DNA from: Lysobacter auxotrophicus
Lineage (GTDB): Bacteria > Pseudomonadota > Gammaproteobacteria > Xanthomonadales > Xanthomonadaceae
Length of the DNA stretch: 64,000 nucleotides
NCBI RefSeq assembly: GCF_027924565.1
Contig: NZ_AP027041.1
Span: 1,054,001-1,118,000 of the forward strand
Direction of reading: 5' to 3'
Shown here: positions 1-17,643 of the stretch, piece after piece
Numbering within the stretch: position 1 is the first letter of the stretch
Layout of the letters: the number at the start of each line of letters is the position of its first letter
Made by a program: the position numbers and the translations under genes
Notes under the pieces: generated by a model
Database searches by the model: none
What the model saw: the letters and a program-made list of their open reading frames with translations, nothing else
Told to the model about the DNA's origin: nothing

Positions 1-2463
<2,463 letters not shown>

Positions 2464-2558
2464 TCGGGTTGCGGGAAGCGCCGCGGAACGCGCGCTTCCC
2501 GCTGCATTGACTCAGCGATTTACGGCCCATCGACGAATTCCTCCGATTGGAGAAAAAC

Positions 2559-6785
<4,227 letters not shown>

Positions 6786-6795
6786 GAAGTGGCTG

Positions 6796-6822
6796 CCGGG
6801 CGGGTTCCCACCCGCCCGGTTT
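6796..6822 (+). terminator. rpoBC terminator hairpin
   Basis: A perfect 10-bp stem (CCGGGCGGGT / ACCCGCCCGG) with a TCCC loop is followed by TTT, eleven bases after the rpoC stop. The T-tract is short, so termination may be partial and allow some read-through into the str genes. Confidence 0.7.
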
Positions 6823-6833
6823 GCCGGTACAAT
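6805..6833 (+). promoter_or_regulatory. Candidate upstream promoter of the str genes
   Basis: TTCCCA (6805-6810) and TACAAT (6828-6833) are separated by 17 bases. The -35 overlaps the descending arm of the rpoC terminator. The -10 matches five of six consensus positions. Transcripts from here would include the whole structured leader before rpsL. Inferred from pattern only. Confidence 0.4.
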
Positions 6834-6845
6834 TCCGGCGCTTTC

Positions 6846-6907
6846 GCGGACCCTCGTGGTCCGCCCAGATCACGAAATGAGGTCGCAACGGATGCGCCTC
6901 GTGTTCG
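6846..6907 (+). promoter_or_regulatory. Structured str leader with bulged stem-loop shared with the S10 leader
   Basis: Two consecutive stem-loops lie in the 321-base gap before rpsL. The first is GCGGACC (6846-6852) with GGTCCGC (6858-6864). The second pairs CGAAATGAGG (6873-6882) with CCTCGTGTTCG (6897-6907) through one G-U pair and one bulged base (G). A very similar second element occurs at 11672-11703 before rpsJ, where the bulged base is A. The rest of this gap holds a promoter near 6992-7021 and no gene. Confidence 0.55.
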
Positions 6908-6991
6908 GCCCAGGAAGGGCGGGATCGCAGTGAGGCCCGTTGCCGTGCGCCGCCTGAAGGTGGCCGGGTAGGGCATCCGGTTTAGTCCGCG

Positions 6992-7021
6992 TTGACGGTA
7001 ACGTCAGGCGCGGGCTATACT
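6992..7021 (+). promoter_or_regulatory. Promoter of rpsL
   Basis: TTGACG (6992-6997) and TATACT (7016-7021) are separated by 18 bases. Each hexamer matches five of six sigma-70 consensus positions. Transcription would begin near 7028, about 80 bases before rpsL, and would bypass the hairpins at 6846-6907. Confidence 0.6.
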
Positions 7022-7106
7022 TTTTCGTCTCGGTATGCCGGGTTGTTCCGGCGTGCCGTTTGTGTTTTTCCACGTAGGCCCGACGGCCTTCCTCAAAGAG
7101 TTCCAG

Positions 7107-7481
7107 ATGGCGACGATCAATCAGCTGGTCCGCAAGCCGCGGCAGGCGACCACCTACAAGAGTGCCTCGCCGGCGCTCGCGAACTGCCCGCAGCGTCGTG
7201 GCGTTTGCACCCGCGTGTACACCACCACCCCGAAGAAGCCGAACTCGGCGCTGCGCAAGGTGGCCAAGGTGCGCCTGACCAACGGTTACGAGGTCATCTC
7301 GTACATCGGCGGCGAAGGCCACAACCTGCAGGAGCACTCGGTCGTGCTGATCCGCGGCGGTCGCGTCAAGGACCTGCCGGGTGTGCGTTACCACACCGTG
7401 CGCGGTTCGCTGGACGCCGCCGGCGTCACCAAGCGTCGCCAGAGCCGCTCCAAGTACGGCGCCAAGCGTCCGAAGTCCTAA
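7107..7481 (+). CDS. rpsL: 30S ribosomal protein S12
   Basis: S12 sits in the decoding centre of the small subunit. The 124-residue length is the family norm, and the sequence starts [13 protein letters not shown]. Lys43 (in TTPKKPNS) and Lys88 (in GRVKDLPG) are both unchanged, so the protein carries the streptomycin-sensitive residues. Asp89 is the position methylthiolated in many bacteria. ATG 7107 was chosen over an earlier in-frame start at 7035 because it matches the family N-terminus. It is the first gene of the str group, 56 bases before rpsG. Confidence 0.98.
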   Translation: MATINQLVRKPRQATTYKSASPALANCPQRRGVCTRVYTTTPKKPNSALRKVAKVRLTNGYEVISYIGGEGHNLQEHSVVLIRGGRVKDLPGVRYHTVRGSLDAAGVTKRRQSRSKYGAKRPKS

Positions 7482-7537
7482 TCCGGTCGGTCGCTACAAC
7501 GGCCCTTCGTACAAGAATTCAAGAATAGGTACGCACC

Positions 7538-8005
7538 ATGTCGCGTAAAGGTTCCACCCCCCAGCGTTCGGTCCTGCCGGACCCCAAGCACGGCAGCGAG
7601 ACGATCGCCCGTTTCATCAACATGGTCATGCAGAGCGGCAAGAAGTCGGTCGCCGAGAAGATCGTCTACGGCGCGATGGATGTCATCGGCGAGAAGAACC
7701 CGAACGCCCTCGAGCTCGTCGAGAAGGCACTGGGCAACGTGTCGCCGGCTGTCGAAGTGAAGTCGCGTCGCGTCGGCGGCGCCACGTACCAGGTGCCGGT
7801 CGAAGTGCGCGCCTCGCGCCGTATGGCACTGGCGATGCGCTGGCTGATCGAGTCGGCCCGCAAGCGCGGTGAAAACACCATGCCGCGCAAGCTCGCGGCG
7901 GAACTGCTGGACGCCTCGGAAAACCGTGGCGGCGCCATCAAGAAGCGCGAAGAAACCCACCGCATGGCGGAAGCGAACAAGGCGTTCGCTCACTACCGCT
8001 GGTGA
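7538..8005 (+). CDS. rpsG: 30S ribosomal protein S7
   Basis: S7 is the primary 16S rRNA-binding protein that nucleates assembly of the 30S head. The 155-residue product begins [10 protein letters not shown] and has the conserved core [17 protein letters not shown] and the beta-ribbon segment around PVEVRASRR, the usual family features. It is the second str gene. A 147-base structured gap separates it from fusA; in E. coli the str mRNA just upstream of rpsG is an S7 autoregulatory site, but whether that applies here cannot be seen. Confidence 0.98.
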   Translation: MSRKGSTPQRSVLPDPKHGSETIARFINMVMQSGKKSVAEKIVYGAMDVIGEKNPNALELVEKALGNVSPAVEVKSRRVGGATYQVPVEVRASRRMALAMRWLIESARKRGENTMPRKLAAELLDASENRGGAIKKREETHRMAEANKAFAHYRW

Positions 8006-8014
8006 TCTGAGCGA

Positions 8015-8112
8015 GGCGACCCCATATCGGGGTCGCCGGCCCCGGCAGCCTGCTGAGCTGCCGCGGCGGCACAAGAGCCGCCATGCGAACCGGACGCCGG
8101 CCCAGTGCCGGC
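8015..8112 (+). other. Array of four hairpins between rpsG and fusA
   Basis: Four stem-loops follow one another. They are GGCGACCCC/GGGGTCGCC (8015-8023 with 8029-8037), CGGCAGC/GCTGCCG (8043-8049 with 8057-8063), GGCGGC/GCCGCC (8065-8070 with 8077-8082) and GCCGGC/GCCGGC (8096-8101 with 8107-8112). None is followed by a T-run, so they look like mRNA stability or processing structures, or decayed palindromic repeats, not terminators. Confidence 0.6.
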
Positions 8113-8152
8113 ATCTGGCCATCTGGAATTCCAAAATTTACGAGAGGGTCCC

Positions 8153-10273
<2,121 letters not shown>

Positions 10274-10284
10274 TAGCCGGATCC

Positions 10285-10310
10285 CGGATGCCGGCCCCCG
10301 CCGGCATCCG
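10285..10310 (+). other. Perfect hairpin between fusA and tuf
   Basis: An 11-bp perfect stem (CGGATGCCGGC / GCCGGCATCCG) with a CCCC loop sits 12 bases after the fusA stop. No T-run follows, so it is probably an mRNA processing or stability element and not a terminator. Confidence 0.55.
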
Positions 10311-10354
10311 TTACGCCAGATCAACTAGCAACAACTTTTTAAAGAGAGATAGCC

Positions 10355-11545
10355 ATGGCCAAGGGTAAGTTTGAGCGCACCAAGCCGCACGTGAACGTGG
10401 GCACGATCGGTCACGTCGACCACGGCAAGACCACGCTGACGGCGGCGCTGACGAAGGTGGGCGCGGAGCGTTTCGGTGGCGAGTTCAAGGCGTACGACGC
10501 GATCGACGCGGCGCCGGAAGAGAAGGCGCGCGGCATCACGATCTCGACGGCGCACGTCGAGTACGAAAGCCCGACGCGCCACTACGCGCACGTGGATTGC
10601 CCGGGCCACGCCGACTACGTGAAGAACATGATCACGGGTGCGGCGCAGATGGACGGCGCGATCCTGGTGTGCTCGGCCGCTGACGGCCCGATGCCGCAGA
10701 CGCGCGAGCACATCCTGCTGTCGCGCCAGGTCGGCGTGCCGTACATCGTCGTGTTCCTGAACAAGGCCGACATGGTGGACGACGCCGAGCTGCTCGAGCT
10801 GGTCGAGATGGAAGTACGTGAACTGCTGAGCAAGTACGAGTTCCCGGGCGACGACACCCCGATCATCCACGGTTCGGCCCGTCTGGCGCTGGAAGGCGAC
10901 CAGTCGGAAATCGGCGTGCCGGCGATCCTGAAGCTGGTGGAAGCGCTGGACACGTTCATCCCGGAACCGCAGCGTGACGTCGACAAGCCGTTCCTGATGC
11001 CGGTGGAAGACGTGTTCTCGATCTCGGGCCGCGGCACCGTGGTGACCGGTCGTATCGAGCGCGGCATCATCAAGGTCGGCGACGAAATCGAAATCGTCGG
11101 CATCCGCCCGACGCAGAAGACGACGGTCACCGGCGTGGAGATGTTCCGCAAGCTGCTCGACCAGGGCCAGGCGGGCGACAACGCCGGTCTGCTGCTGCGC
11201 GGCACGAAGCGTGACGACGTCGAGCGCGGTCAGGTGCTGGCCAAGCCGGGTTCGATCACGCCGCACACCACGTTCGAAGCCGAGGTGTACGTGCTGTCGA
11301 AGGACGAAGGCGGCCGTCACACGCCGTTCTTCAAGGGCTACCGTCCGCAGTTCTACTTCCGCACCACCGACATCACCGGTGCGGTCGAGCTGCCGGAAGG
11401 CGTCGAGATGGTCATGCCGGGCGACAACATCAAGATGGTCGTCACGCTGATCAACCCGGTCGCGATGGACGAAGGCCTGCGCTTCGCGATCCGCGAAGGC
11501 GGCCGTACCGTCGGCGCCGGCGTGGTGGCGAAGATCCTGAAGTAA
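10355..11545 (+). CDS. tuf: Elongation factor Tu
   Basis: EF-Tu delivers aminoacyl-tRNA to the ribosomal A site. The 396-residue product starts [17 protein letters not shown] and has the P-loop GHVDHGKT at residues 19-26, the switch segment ARGITI, DCPGH and NKAD, followed by the two beta-barrel domains. A purine-rich ribosome binding stretch (AAAGAGAG) precedes the ATG. It ends the str group and is followed directly by a strong terminator. Many proteobacteria carry a second tuf copy upstream of secE-nusG; that region is outside the window. Confidence 0.98.
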   Translation: MAKGKFERTKPHVNVGTIGHVDHGKTTLTAALTKVGAERFGGEFKAYDAIDAAPEEKARGITISTAHVEYESPTRHYAHVDCPGHADYVKNMITGAAQMDGAILVCSAADGPMPQTREHILLSRQVGVPYIVVFLNKADMVDDAELLELVEMEVRELLSKYEFPGDDTPIIHGSARLALEGDQSEIGVPAILKLVEALDTFIPEPQRDVDKPFLMPVEDVFSISGRGTVVTGRIERGIIKVGDEIEIVGIRPTQKTTVTGVEMFRKLLDQGQAGDNAGLLLRGTKRDDVERGQVLAKPGSITPHTTFEAEVYVLSKDEGGRHTPFFKGYRPQFYFRTTDITGAVELPEGVEMVMPGDNIKMVVTLINPVAMDEGLRFAIREGGRTVGAGVVAKILK

Positions 11546-11553
11546 TGAACGAC

Positions 11554-11584
11554 GCCCGGCGCTTCCCGCGCCGGGCTTTGTCTT
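11554..11584 (+). terminator. Terminator after tuf
   Basis: GCCCGGCGC (11554-11562) and GCGCCGGGC (11568-11576) form a 9-bp perfect stem with a TTCCC loop, followed by TTTGTCTT. It is placed eight bases after the tuf stop and separates the str from the S10 transcription unit. Confidence 0.85.
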
Positions 11585-11598
11585 GCCGGGCGCAGTGC

Positions 11599-11628
11599 TT
11601 GCACAGGCTGTGGATATCCGGTTAGAAT
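11599..11628 (+). promoter_or_regulatory. Candidate promoter of the S10 genes
   Basis: TTGCAC (11599-11604) and TAGAAT (11623-11628) are 18 bases apart. The -10 is good (five of six); the -35 keeps only the TTG. Transcripts would start about 310 bases before rpsJ and carry a long structured leader. Confidence 0.5.
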
Positions 11629-11638
11629 GCACGACCAC

Positions 11639-11703
11639 TGCGGCGGACCCTTCGGGAGCTGCCGCAACCAGCGAAATGAGGTGCAGGAAGCGCCTCGTAT
11701 TCG
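11639..11703 (+). promoter_or_regulatory. S10 leader, 5' part with the stem-loop shared with the str leader
   Basis: A first stem pairs TGCGGC (11639-11644) with GCCGCA (11661-11666). A second stem pairs CGAAATGAGG (11672-11681) with CCTCGTATTCG (11693-11703), with one G-U pair and a bulged A. The second element is nearly the same as 6873-6907 before rpsL in both arms, while the loop differs in length and sequence. Confidence 0.55.
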
Positions 11704-11846
11704 CCAGACAGGGACATGTCGCACGGCGCGCTCCGTACGTTCCGGGCCTTCGGGCTTCCAAGGAACGCTAAACGGGGCTCTTCGTGCGTTCTACTCAGTC
11801 TGGGCGGATCGGGAAACCGGTCTGCCTTTGCTTTTCAGGCATGGAA

Positions 11847-11888
11847 GCTCCGGAGCGAGGGTGCAGCTCCGGGGTATCTGCATTTTTT
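11847..11888 (+). promoter_or_regulatory. Candidate attenuator in the S10 leader
   Basis: TGCAG (11862-11866) can pair with CTGCA (11878-11882) directly before six T residues (11883-11888), a short terminator-like hairpin 58 bases before rpsJ. An alternative stem GGAGC (11852-11856) with GCTCC (11866-11870) overlaps it, and GCTCCGGAGC (11847-11856) is itself palindromic. Mutually exclusive structures ahead of a T-run fit transcription attenuation. In E. coli the S10 leader is attenuated through ribosomal protein L4; similar control here is inference. Confidence 0.45.
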
Positions 11889-11946
11889 CAGGGGTTCGGC
11901 ACACCCAGAGGCCGGCCCGTCGCTCTTTTAACCAAGGAATTCCGTC

Positions 11947-12258
11947 ATGGCGGACCAAAAGATCCGAATCCGGCTCAAAGCGTACGATCATCGCCTGATC
12001 GACCGCTCGGCCAGCGAGATCGTCGAGACGGCTAAGCGCACCGGTGCCCAGGTCAAGGGCCCGATTCCGCTGCCGACCAAGATCGAGCGCTACACCATTC
12101 TCGTGTCGCCGCACGCCGACAAGGACGCGCGCGACCAGTACGAGACCCGCACGCACAAGCGCGTGCTCGACATCGTCGATCCGAACGACAAGACCGTGGA
12201 CGCGCTGATGAAGCTCGAGCTCGCGGCTGGCGTCGACGTCCAGATCAAGCTGACCTGA
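11947..12258 (+). CDS. rpsJ: 30S ribosomal protein S10
   Basis: S10 is a 30S head protein and, as NusE, a partner of NusB in transcription antitermination. The 103-residue product matches the standard length and has the conserved stretches [13 protein letters not shown] and [15 protein letters not shown]. An AAGGA ribosome binding site precedes the ATG. It is the first gene of the S10 group, with a 401-base gap upstream after tuf that contains the terminator, promoter and structured leader listed separately and no further gene. Confidence 0.98.
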   Translation: MADQKIRIRLKAYDHRLIDRSASEIVETAKRTGAQVKGPIPLPTKIERYTILVSPHADKDARDQYETRTHKRVLDIVDPNDKTVDALMKLELAAGVDVQIKLT

Positions 12259-12268
12259 GGCCACCACC

Positions 12269-12922
12269 ATGACCGCGAAGAAGTATTCGTTGGGCATCGT
12301 CGGTCGCAAGGCCGGCATGAGCCGTTTCTTCACTGAAGACGGCAAGTCGGTTCCGGTGACGCTGATTGAAGCGACCCCGAACCGCATCACCCAGATCAAG
12401 ACCGACGACACCGACGGCTACAGCGCCGTGCAGGTCACCGTCGGCGTGCGCCGCGCCGCGCTCGTCAACAAGCCGGAAGCCGGTCACCTCGCCAAGGCGA
12501 AGGTCGAAGCCGGTCGCGGCCTGTGGGAGCTGCGCGTGGAAGCCGAACAGATCGGCGGCTTTGAAGTGGGCGGCGAGATCAAGGCCGACATCTTCAGCGC
12601 CGGCCAGCTGGTCGACGTCCAGGGCGTCACGAAGGGCAAGGGCTTCCAGGGCACGATCAAGCGCTGGAACTTCACGATGGGCGACGCGACGCACGGTAAC
12701 TCGCTGTCGCATCGTTCGCCGGGCTCCATCGGCCAGCGCCAGACGCCGGGCCGTGTGTTCCCGGGCAAGAAGATGGCCGGTCACATGGGCGCCGAAACCC
12801 AGACCACGCAGCGCCTGGAAGTGGTGAAGGTCGACGCCGAGCGCGGCCTGATCGCCATCAAGGGTGCCGTGCCGGGTGCGCCGGGTGGCGACGTCATCGT
12901 GCGTCCCTCGAGCAAGGCATAA
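12269..12922 (+). CDS. rplC: 50S ribosomal protein L3
   Basis: L3 is an early assembly protein whose extended loop reaches towards the peptidyl transferase centre. The 217-residue product starts [19 protein letters not shown]. It includes the conserved [15 protein letters not shown] and the glutamine-bearing loop segment [17 protein letters not shown]; that Gln is the residue methylated by PrmB in E. coli. It follows rpsJ by 10 bases in a tightly packed operon. Confidence 0.98.
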   Translation: MTAKKYSLGIVGRKAGMSRFFTEDGKSVPVTLIEATPNRITQIKTDDTDGYSAVQVTVGVRRAALVNKPEAGHLAKAKVEAGRGLWELRVEAEQIGGFEVGGEIKADIFSAGQLVDVQGVTKGKGFQGTIKRWNFTMGDATHGNSLSHRSPGSIGQRQTPGRVFPGKKMAGHMGAETQTTQRLEVVKVDAERGLIAIKGAVPGAPGGDVIVRPSSKA

Positions 12923-12934
12923 GGAGAGATGACG

Positions 12935-13540
12935 ATGGAACTCGCCATCACCAATAGCAGCAAGACTGTGTCGGTCTCCGACGCGATCTTCGGCCGCGAA
13001 TTCAGCGAAGACCTGGTCCACCAGGTGGTCGTTGCCTATCGCAACGCCGGTCGCGCAGGCACCAAGGCGCAGAAGACCCGTTCGGAAGTCAACGGTACGA
13101 CCAAGAAGTCGAAGAAGCAGAAGGGCGGCGGTGCGCGTCATGGCGCGCTGACGGCTCCGATCTTCGTCGGCGGCGGCGTGACCTTCGCGGCCAAGCCGCG
13201 CAGCTTCGCGCAGAAGGTCAACCGCAAGATGTACCGCGCCGCGATCGCCGCGATCCTGTCCGAGCTGAACCGCCAGGGTCGCATCAAGGTCGTCGAGTCG
13301 TTCGATCTGGACGCTCCGAAGACCTCCGGCCTGGTTTCCAAGCTCAAGGACCTGGAAGTCGGTCGTCGTCCGCTGATCGTCACCGAAGACGCCACCGAGA
13401 ACCTGTACCTCTCGGCGCGCAACCTGCCGTACGTCGAAGTGCGTGACGTCCAGGGCCTGGATCCGGTTGCCCTCGTCGGCGCCGACTCGGTCGTGGTCAC
13501 CGCCGACGCGGTCAAGAAGATCGAGGAGTGGCTGGCATGA
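12935..13540 (+). CDS. rplD: 50S ribosomal protein L4
   Basis: L4 lines the peptide exit tunnel and in E. coli represses its own S10 operon. The 201-residue product starts [12 protein letters not shown]. It carries the basic, glycine-rich tunnel loop ([10 protein letters not shown] followed by APIFVGGG). ATG 12935 was chosen because AAGGAG (12921-12926) is eight bases from it; the in-frame ATG at 12929 would leave only two bases. The stop overlaps the rplW start. Whether this L4 regulates through the leader upstream of rpsJ is not visible. Confidence 0.97.
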   Translation: MELAITNSSKTVSVSDAIFGREFSEDLVHQVVVAYRNAGRAGTKAQKTRSEVNGTTKKSKKQKGGGARHGALTAPIFVGGGVTFAAKPRSFAQKVNRKMYRAAIAAILSELNRQGRIKVVESFDLDAPKTSGLVSKLKDLEVGRRPLIVTEDATENLYLSARNLPYVEVRDVQGLDPVALVGADSVVVTADAVKKIEEWLA

Positions 13541-13833
13541 ACGAGGCCAAGCTCTACAACATCATCCGTGCGCCGCGCGTGTCCGAAAAGACCGCTCGTC
13601 TGCAGGAAGTTTCCAATCAATACGTCTTCGAAGTCGCGACGGACGCTACCAAGGCCGACATCAAGGTCGCCGTGGAAAAGCTGTTCGAAGTGAAGGTTGA
13701 AGCGGTCAACGTCGTGAACGTCAAGGGCAAGAACAAGTCCTTCCGTTTTCGCGCCGGTAGCCGCGGCAGCTGGCGCAAGGCGTACGTGACGCTGGCCGAA
13801 GGCCAGTCGATCGACGTGATGGCCAAGGCCTGA
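13537..13833 (+). CDS. rplW: 50S ribosomal protein L23
   Basis: L23 sits at the exit-tunnel mouth and docks trigger factor and SRP. The 98-residue product starts [20 protein letters not shown], with the conserved VSEKT near residue 16 and a long basic loop around [15 protein letters not shown]. The ATG at 13537 overlaps the rplD stop (ATGA), showing translational coupling. An in-frame ATG three codons earlier would lie inside rplD and has no support. Confidence 0.97.
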   Translation: MNEAKLYNIIRAPRVSEKTARLQEVSNQYVFEVATDATKADIKVAVEKLFEVKVEAVNVVNVKGKNKSFRFRAGSRGSWRKAYVTLAEGQSIDVMAKA

Positions 13834-13843
13834 GGAAAGACCC

Positions 13844-14671
13844 ATGGCATTGATGACTTTCAAGCCCACCTCCGCCGGCCGCCGCAGCGCGGTGCGCGTG
13901 GTGACCCCGGGCCTGCACAAGGGCGCGCCGCACGCGGCGCTCGTCGAGAAGCAGGGCAAGACCGGTGGTCGTAACCACCACGGCCGCATCACCACCCGTC
14001 ACATCGGTGGTGGTCACAAGCAGCACTACCGCATCATCGACTTCAAGCGCGACAAGGAAGGCATTCCCGCGCGCGTCGAGCGCATCGAGTACGACCCGAA
14101 CCGCACCGCGCACATCGCGCTGCTGTGCTATGTCGACGGTGAGCGCCGTTACATCATCGCCCCGAAGGGCCTGAAGGATGGCGATCAGGTGATCGCGGGC
14201 CGTGACGCCCCGATCCGCGTCGGCAACACGCTGCCGCTGACCAACATCCCGGTCGGTACGACGGTGTGCTGCGTCGAGATGAAGCCGGGCAAGGGCGCCC
14301 AGCTGGCCCGCGCGGCCGGCGCCAGCGCCTACCTGGTCGCTCGCGAGCAGGGCTACGCCACGCTGCGTCTTCGCTCCGGCGAAATGCGCAAGGTGCCGGC
14401 CGAGTGCCGCGCCACGATCGGCGAAGTCGGCAACGACGAGCACAACCTGGAAAAGCTGGGCAAGGCCGGTGCAGCGCGTTGGCGCGGCATCAAGCCGACC
14501 GTCCGCGGTGCGGCCATGAACCCGGTCGACCACCCGCACGGCGGTGGTGAGGCCAAGGCTGGCCAGGGTAACCCGCACCCGGTCACCCCGTGGGGTGTGC
14601 CGACCAAGGGTTACAAGACCCGCAAGAACAAGCGCACCCAGCAGTTCATCGTGCGCGATCGCAGGAGCTAA
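13844..14671 (+). CDS. rplB: 50S ribosomal protein L2
   Basis: L2 is one of the most conserved large-subunit proteins, needed for subunit joining and peptidyl transfer. The 275-residue product has the usual N-terminal PTSAGRR, the central RNA-binding domain, and the C-terminal [15 protein letters not shown]-type signature (seen as [15 protein letters not shown]) that includes the histidine important for activity. It begins 10 bases after rplW and ends 6 bases before rpsS. Confidence 0.98.
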   Translation: MALMTFKPTSAGRRSAVRVVTPGLHKGAPHAALVEKQGKTGGRNHHGRITTRHIGGGHKQHYRIIDFKRDKEGIPARVERIEYDPNRTAHIALLCYVDGERRYIIAPKGLKDGDQVIAGRDAPIRVGNTLPLTNIPVGTTVCCVEMKPGKGAQLARAAGASAYLVAREQGYATLRLRSGEMRKVPAECRATIGEVGNDEHNLEKLGKAGAARWRGIKPTVRGAAMNPVDHPHGGGEAKAGQGNPHPVTPWGVPTKGYKTRKNKRTQQFIVRDRRS

Positions 14672-14677
14672 TCGGCC

Positions 14678-14947
14678 ATGGCACGTTCACTGAAGAAAGG
14701 CCCGTTCGTCGACCACCACCTGATGAAGAAGGTGGAGACCGCGGGCAACAACAAGAAGCCGATCAAGACCTGGTCGCGTCGCTCGATGGTGCTGCCGGAG
14801 ATGGTGGGTTTCACCATCGCGGTGCACAACGGCAAGAACCACATCCCGGTGCTGGTCAACGAGAACATGGTTGGCCACAAGCTTGGCGAATTCGCCCTGA
14901 CCCGTACGTTCAAGGGTCACGGCGGCGACAAGAAGTCGGGCAAGTAA
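14678..14947 (+). CDS. rpsS: 30S ribosomal protein S19
   Basis: S19 binds 16S rRNA in the 30S head and contacts the A-site tRNA region and bridge B1a. The 89-residue product starts [18 protein letters not shown] and has the conserved WSRRSM and the C-terminal [14 protein letters not shown]. Length and motifs match the family. It is tightly packed between rplB and rplV. Confidence 0.98.
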   Translation: MARSLKKGPFVDHHLMKKVETAGNNKKPIKTWSRRSMVLPEMVGFTIAVHNGKNHIPVLVNENMVGHKLGEFALTRTFKGHGGDKKSGK

Positions 14948-14957
14948 GGAGATGACC

Positions 14958-15293
14958 ATGGAAGCGAAAGCCATCCTGCGCACCGCGCGCATCTCCCCGC
15001 AGAAGGCCCGCCTGGTCGCCGACCAGGTGCGTGGTCTGTCGGCCGAGCGCGCCGTCAACCTGCTGAAGTTCTCGGACAAGAAGGCTGCCCACCTGATCAA
15101 GAAGGTGGTGGAGTCCGCGATTGCCAACGCCGAGAACAACCAGGGCGCCGACATCGACGAGCTCAAGGTCAAGACCATCATGGTGGACGAGGGTCCCGCA
15201 CTGAAGCGCTTCATGGCGCGTGCGAAGGGCCGCGGCACCCGCATCCTCAAGCGCACCAGCCACATCACTGTGGTTGTGGGCGCGGGCAAGTAA
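14958..15293 (+). CDS. rplV: 50S ribosomal protein L22
   Basis: L22 forms part of the exit-tunnel constriction through a long beta-hairpin. The 111-residue product starts [20 protein letters not shown] and has the hairpin region [21 protein letters not shown] near residues 80-100. The start is ATG 14958, six bases after GGAG (14948-14951); the in-frame ATG at 14952 is next to the ribosome binding site and is rejected. rpsC follows after 14 bases. Confidence 0.97.
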   Translation: MEAKAILRTARISPQKARLVADQVRGLSAERAVNLLKFSDKKAAHLIKKVVESAIANAENNQGADIDELKVKTIMVDEGPALKRFMARAKGRGTRILKRTSHITVVVGAGK

Positions 15294-15307
15294 GGCGGAG
15301 TCAGACA

Positions 15308-16039
15308 ATGGGTCATAAAGTTCATCCCACCGGCATCCGCCTGGGCATCGCCAAGGATTGGAACTCCAAGTGGTTTGCCAACAAGAAGCAGTACGCCGAG
15401 TTCCTGGCGGCGGACCTGAAGGTCCGTGACCTGCTGCGCAAGAAGCTGGCTCAGGCCGGCATCTCGAAGATCTTCATCGAGCGTCCGGCGAACAACGCCC
15501 GCGTGACGATCCACACCGCCCGTCCGGGCGTGGTGATCGGCAAGCGTGGCGAGGACATCGAGAAGCTGCGCAAGGAAGTCAGCGACGTGATGGGCGTTCC
15601 GGCGCACATCAACGTCACCGAGGTCCGCAAGCCGGAACTCGACGCGCAGCTGGTCGCCGAGTCGATCGCGCAGCAGCTCGAGCGCCGCATCATGTTCCGT
15701 CGCGCGATGAAGCGCGCCGTGGGCAATGCGATGCGCCTGGGCGCCCTGGGCATCAAGGTCAACGTTGGCGGTCGCCTGAACGGCGCCGAGATCGCGCGTT
15801 CGGAGTGGTACCGCGAAGGTCGCGTGCCGCTGCACACGCTGCGTGCCGACATCGACTACGGCTTCGCTGAAGCCAAGACGACCTACGGCATCATCGGCAT
15901 CAAGGTCTGGATCTACAAGGGCGAGGTGTTCGACTTCTCGCAGGTGGGCCAGGAGAAGCAGGAAGAAGCAGCGCCGCGTGCAGAGCGCAGCGAGCGTCCG
16001 GCCCGTCCGGCGCGCGCCAACCGCGAGGCGAGGGACTAA
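15308..16039 (+). CDS. rpsC: 30S ribosomal protein S3
   Basis: S3 lies at the mRNA entry channel and contributes to ribosomal helicase activity. The 243-residue product starts [14 protein letters not shown]. It contains the KH domain with the GXXG loop ([13 protein letters not shown]) and the C-terminal signature [20 protein letters not shown]. The tail is rich in Arg, Ala, Pro and Glu from about residue 215, a common lineage-specific extension. It overlaps nothing and is 3 bases before rplP. Confidence 0.98.
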   Translation: MGHKVHPTGIRLGIAKDWNSKWFANKKQYAEFLAADLKVRDLLRKKLAQAGISKIFIERPANNARVTIHTARPGVVIGKRGEDIEKLRKEVSDVMGVPAHINVTEVRKPELDAQLVAESIAQQLERRIMFRRAMKRAVGNAMRLGALGIKVNVGGRLNGAEIARSEWYREGRVPLHTLRADIDYGFAEAKTTYGIIGIKVWIYKGEVFDFSQVGQEKQEEAAPRAERSERPARPARANREARD

Positions 16040-16042
16040 GCC

Positions 16043-16456
16043 ATGTTGCAACCCAAGCGAACCAAGTACCGCAAGGTACACAAGGGCCGCAATGAAGGCC
16101 TGAGCTGGAACGGCAATGCCGTCAGCTTCGGCGAGTACGGCCTGAAGGCGACGGCGCACGGTCAGCTGACCGCGCGCCAGATCGAGGCCGCGCGTCGTTC
16201 CATCAGCCGCTACGTGAAGCGCGGCGGCAAGATGTGGATCCGCGTGTTCCCCGACAAGCCGATCACCAAGAAGCCGATCGAAGTCCGAATGGGCTCCGGT
16301 AAGGGCAACGTCGAGTACTGGGTCGCCCAGATCCAGCCCGGTCGCATGATTTACGAGATCGAAGGCGTGGCTGAAGACGTGGCACGTGAAGCGTTCCGCC
16401 TGGCCGCCGCCAAGCTCTCGGTGACCACCACTTTCGTTACCCGGACGGTGCGCTAA
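16043..16456 (+). CDS. rplP: 50S ribosomal protein L16
   Basis: L16 binds 23S rRNA near the A site and the elbow of tRNA. The 137-residue product starts [19 protein letters not shown] and includes RAISR-like [21 protein letters not shown] and the conserved [10 protein letters not shown], which carries the arginine-adjacent loop reaching the active site. Length is normal. Its TAA stop shares one base with the rpmC start (TAATG), showing coupling. Confidence 0.98.
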   Translation: MLQPKRTKYRKVHKGRNEGLSWNGNAVSFGEYGLKATAHGQLTARQIEAARRSISRYVKRGGKMWIRVFPDKPITKKPIEVRMGSGKGNVEYWVAQIQPGRMIYEIEGVAEDVAREAFRLAAAKLSVTTTFVTRTVR

Positions 16457-16641
16457 TGGAACTCAAGCAACTGCGCGAGAAGTCGGCCGACGAACTGAAG
16501 GCCCACCTGGCCGAGCTGCACAAGGAGAGCTTCGCTCTCCGCATGCAGAAGGCCACTGGCCAGCTCGCCAAGACCCATGAGTCCCGCCGCGTGCGTCGCG
16601 AGATCGCTCGCGTCAACATGCTGCTCGGCGAGAAGAAGTAA
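16456..16641 (+). CDS. rpmC: 50S ribosomal protein L29
   Basis: L29 is a small two-helix protein next to L23 at the tunnel exit. The 61-residue product starts [18 protein letters not shown] and has the signature [19 protein letters not shown]. It starts on the last base of the rplP stop codon. Family length is about 60-65 residues. Confidence 0.97.
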   Translation: MELKQLREKSADELKAHLAELHKESFALRMQKATGQLAKTHESRRVRREIARVNMLLGEKK

Positions 16642-16652
16642 GGACCCCAGTC

Positions 16653-16922
16653 ATGACCGACAACAATACAGAGAAGGCTGTCCGCACGGTTGAAGGCCGG
16701 GTCGTCAGCAACAAGATGGACAAGACCGTCACCGTGCTCGTCGAGCGCCAGGTCAAGCACGCGCTGTACGGCAAGTACATCCGTCGCTCGACCAAGCTCC
16801 ACGCCCACGATGCCGACAACGCCTGCAAGGAAGGCGATGTCGTGCGCGTGAAGGAGATTGCTCCGATGTCGAAGACCAAGAACTGGAGCGTGGTTGAAAT
16901 CGTCAGCCGCGCGGCCGAATAA
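16653..16922 (+). CDS. rpsQ: 30S ribosomal protein S17
   Basis: S17 is a primary 16S rRNA-binding OB-fold protein. The 89-residue product has an N-terminal extension of about ten residues before the core [17 protein letters not shown], then [13 protein letters not shown] and the conserved [18 protein letters not shown]. It is the last gene of the S10 group and lies 13 bases before rplN, so the S10 and spc genes may be one transcript here. Confidence 0.97.
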   Translation: MTDNNTEKAVRTVEGRVVSNKMDKTVTVLVERQVKHALYGKYIRRSTKLHAHDADNACKEGDVVRVKEIAPMSKTKNWSVVEIVSRAAE

Positions 16923-16935
16923 GAGGAGCTGAGTC

Positions 16936-17304
16936 ATGATCCAGATGCAGAGCTACCTCGATGTGGCCGACAACTCCGGTGCCAAGGAAGTGATGTGCAT
17001 CAAGGTGCTGGGCGGCTCGAAGCGCCGTTACGCCGGCATCGGCGACATCATCAAGGTCACCGTCAAGGACGCGATCCCGCGTGGCAAGGTCAAGAAGGGC
17101 GACGTCTATGACGCCGTCGTCGTGCGCACCCGCAAGGGCGTGCGCCGTCCGGATGGTTCGCTCATCCGCTTCGACGGCAACGCGGCCGTGCTCCTGAACA
17201 ACAAGCAGGAACCGATCGGTACCCGCATCTTCGGGCCTGTGACCCGCGAGCTGCGTACCGAGAAGTTCATGAAGATCGTCTCGCTCGCTCCTGAAGTGCT
17301 CTGA
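16936..17304 (+). CDS. rplN: 50S ribosomal protein L14
   Basis: L14 forms intersubunit bridges with 16S rRNA. The 122-residue product starts [20 protein letters not shown], matching the family start, and has [20 protein letters not shown] and the C-terminal signature [11 protein letters not shown]. It is the first gene of the classical spc operon. No separate promoter is visible in the 13 bases before it. Confidence 0.98.
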   Translation: MIQMQSYLDVADNSGAKEVMCIKVLGGSKRRYAGIGDIIKVTVKDAIPRGKVKKGDVYDAVVVRTRKGVRRPDGSLIRFDGNAAVLLNNKQEPIGTRIFGPVTRELRTEKFMKIVSLAPEVL

Positions 17305-17317
17305 GCGGAGGAATTAT

Positions 17318-17632
17318 ATGAACCGTATCCGCAAGGGCGATCAGGTGATCGTCACCACCGGCAAGGACAAGGGCAAGAAGGGCGAAGTGGTGCGCGTGCT
17401 CGGCGAGAAGGTCGTCGTGTCGAACATCAACGTCGTCAAGCGCCACACCAAGCCGAACCCCCAGGCTGGCCAGCCGGGCGGCGTGGTCGAGCGCGAAGCG
17501 CCGATCCACATTTCCAACGTGATGCTGTTCAACCCGGCCACTGGCAAGGGTGAGCGCATTGCTTTCAAGGTGCTGGAGGATGGACGCAAACTGCGTGTGT
17601 TCCGCTCCAGCGGTGAGGCGGTTGACGCCTGA
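17318..17632 (+). CDS. rplX: 50S ribosomal protein L24
   Basis: L24 is an assembly-initiating 23S rRNA-binding protein with a KOW motif. The 104-residue product starts [20 protein letters not shown], where [10 protein letters not shown] is the KOW element. A strong GGAGG ribosome binding site lies 8 bases upstream of ATG. It is followed by rplE after 11 bases. Confidence 0.97.
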   Translation: MNRIRKGDQVIVTTGKDKGKKGEVVRVLGEKVVVSNINVVKRHTKPNPQAGQPGGVVEREAPIHISNVMLFNPATGKGERIAFKVLEDGRKLRVFRSSGEAVDA

Positions 17633-17643
17633 GGAATGCTGAA

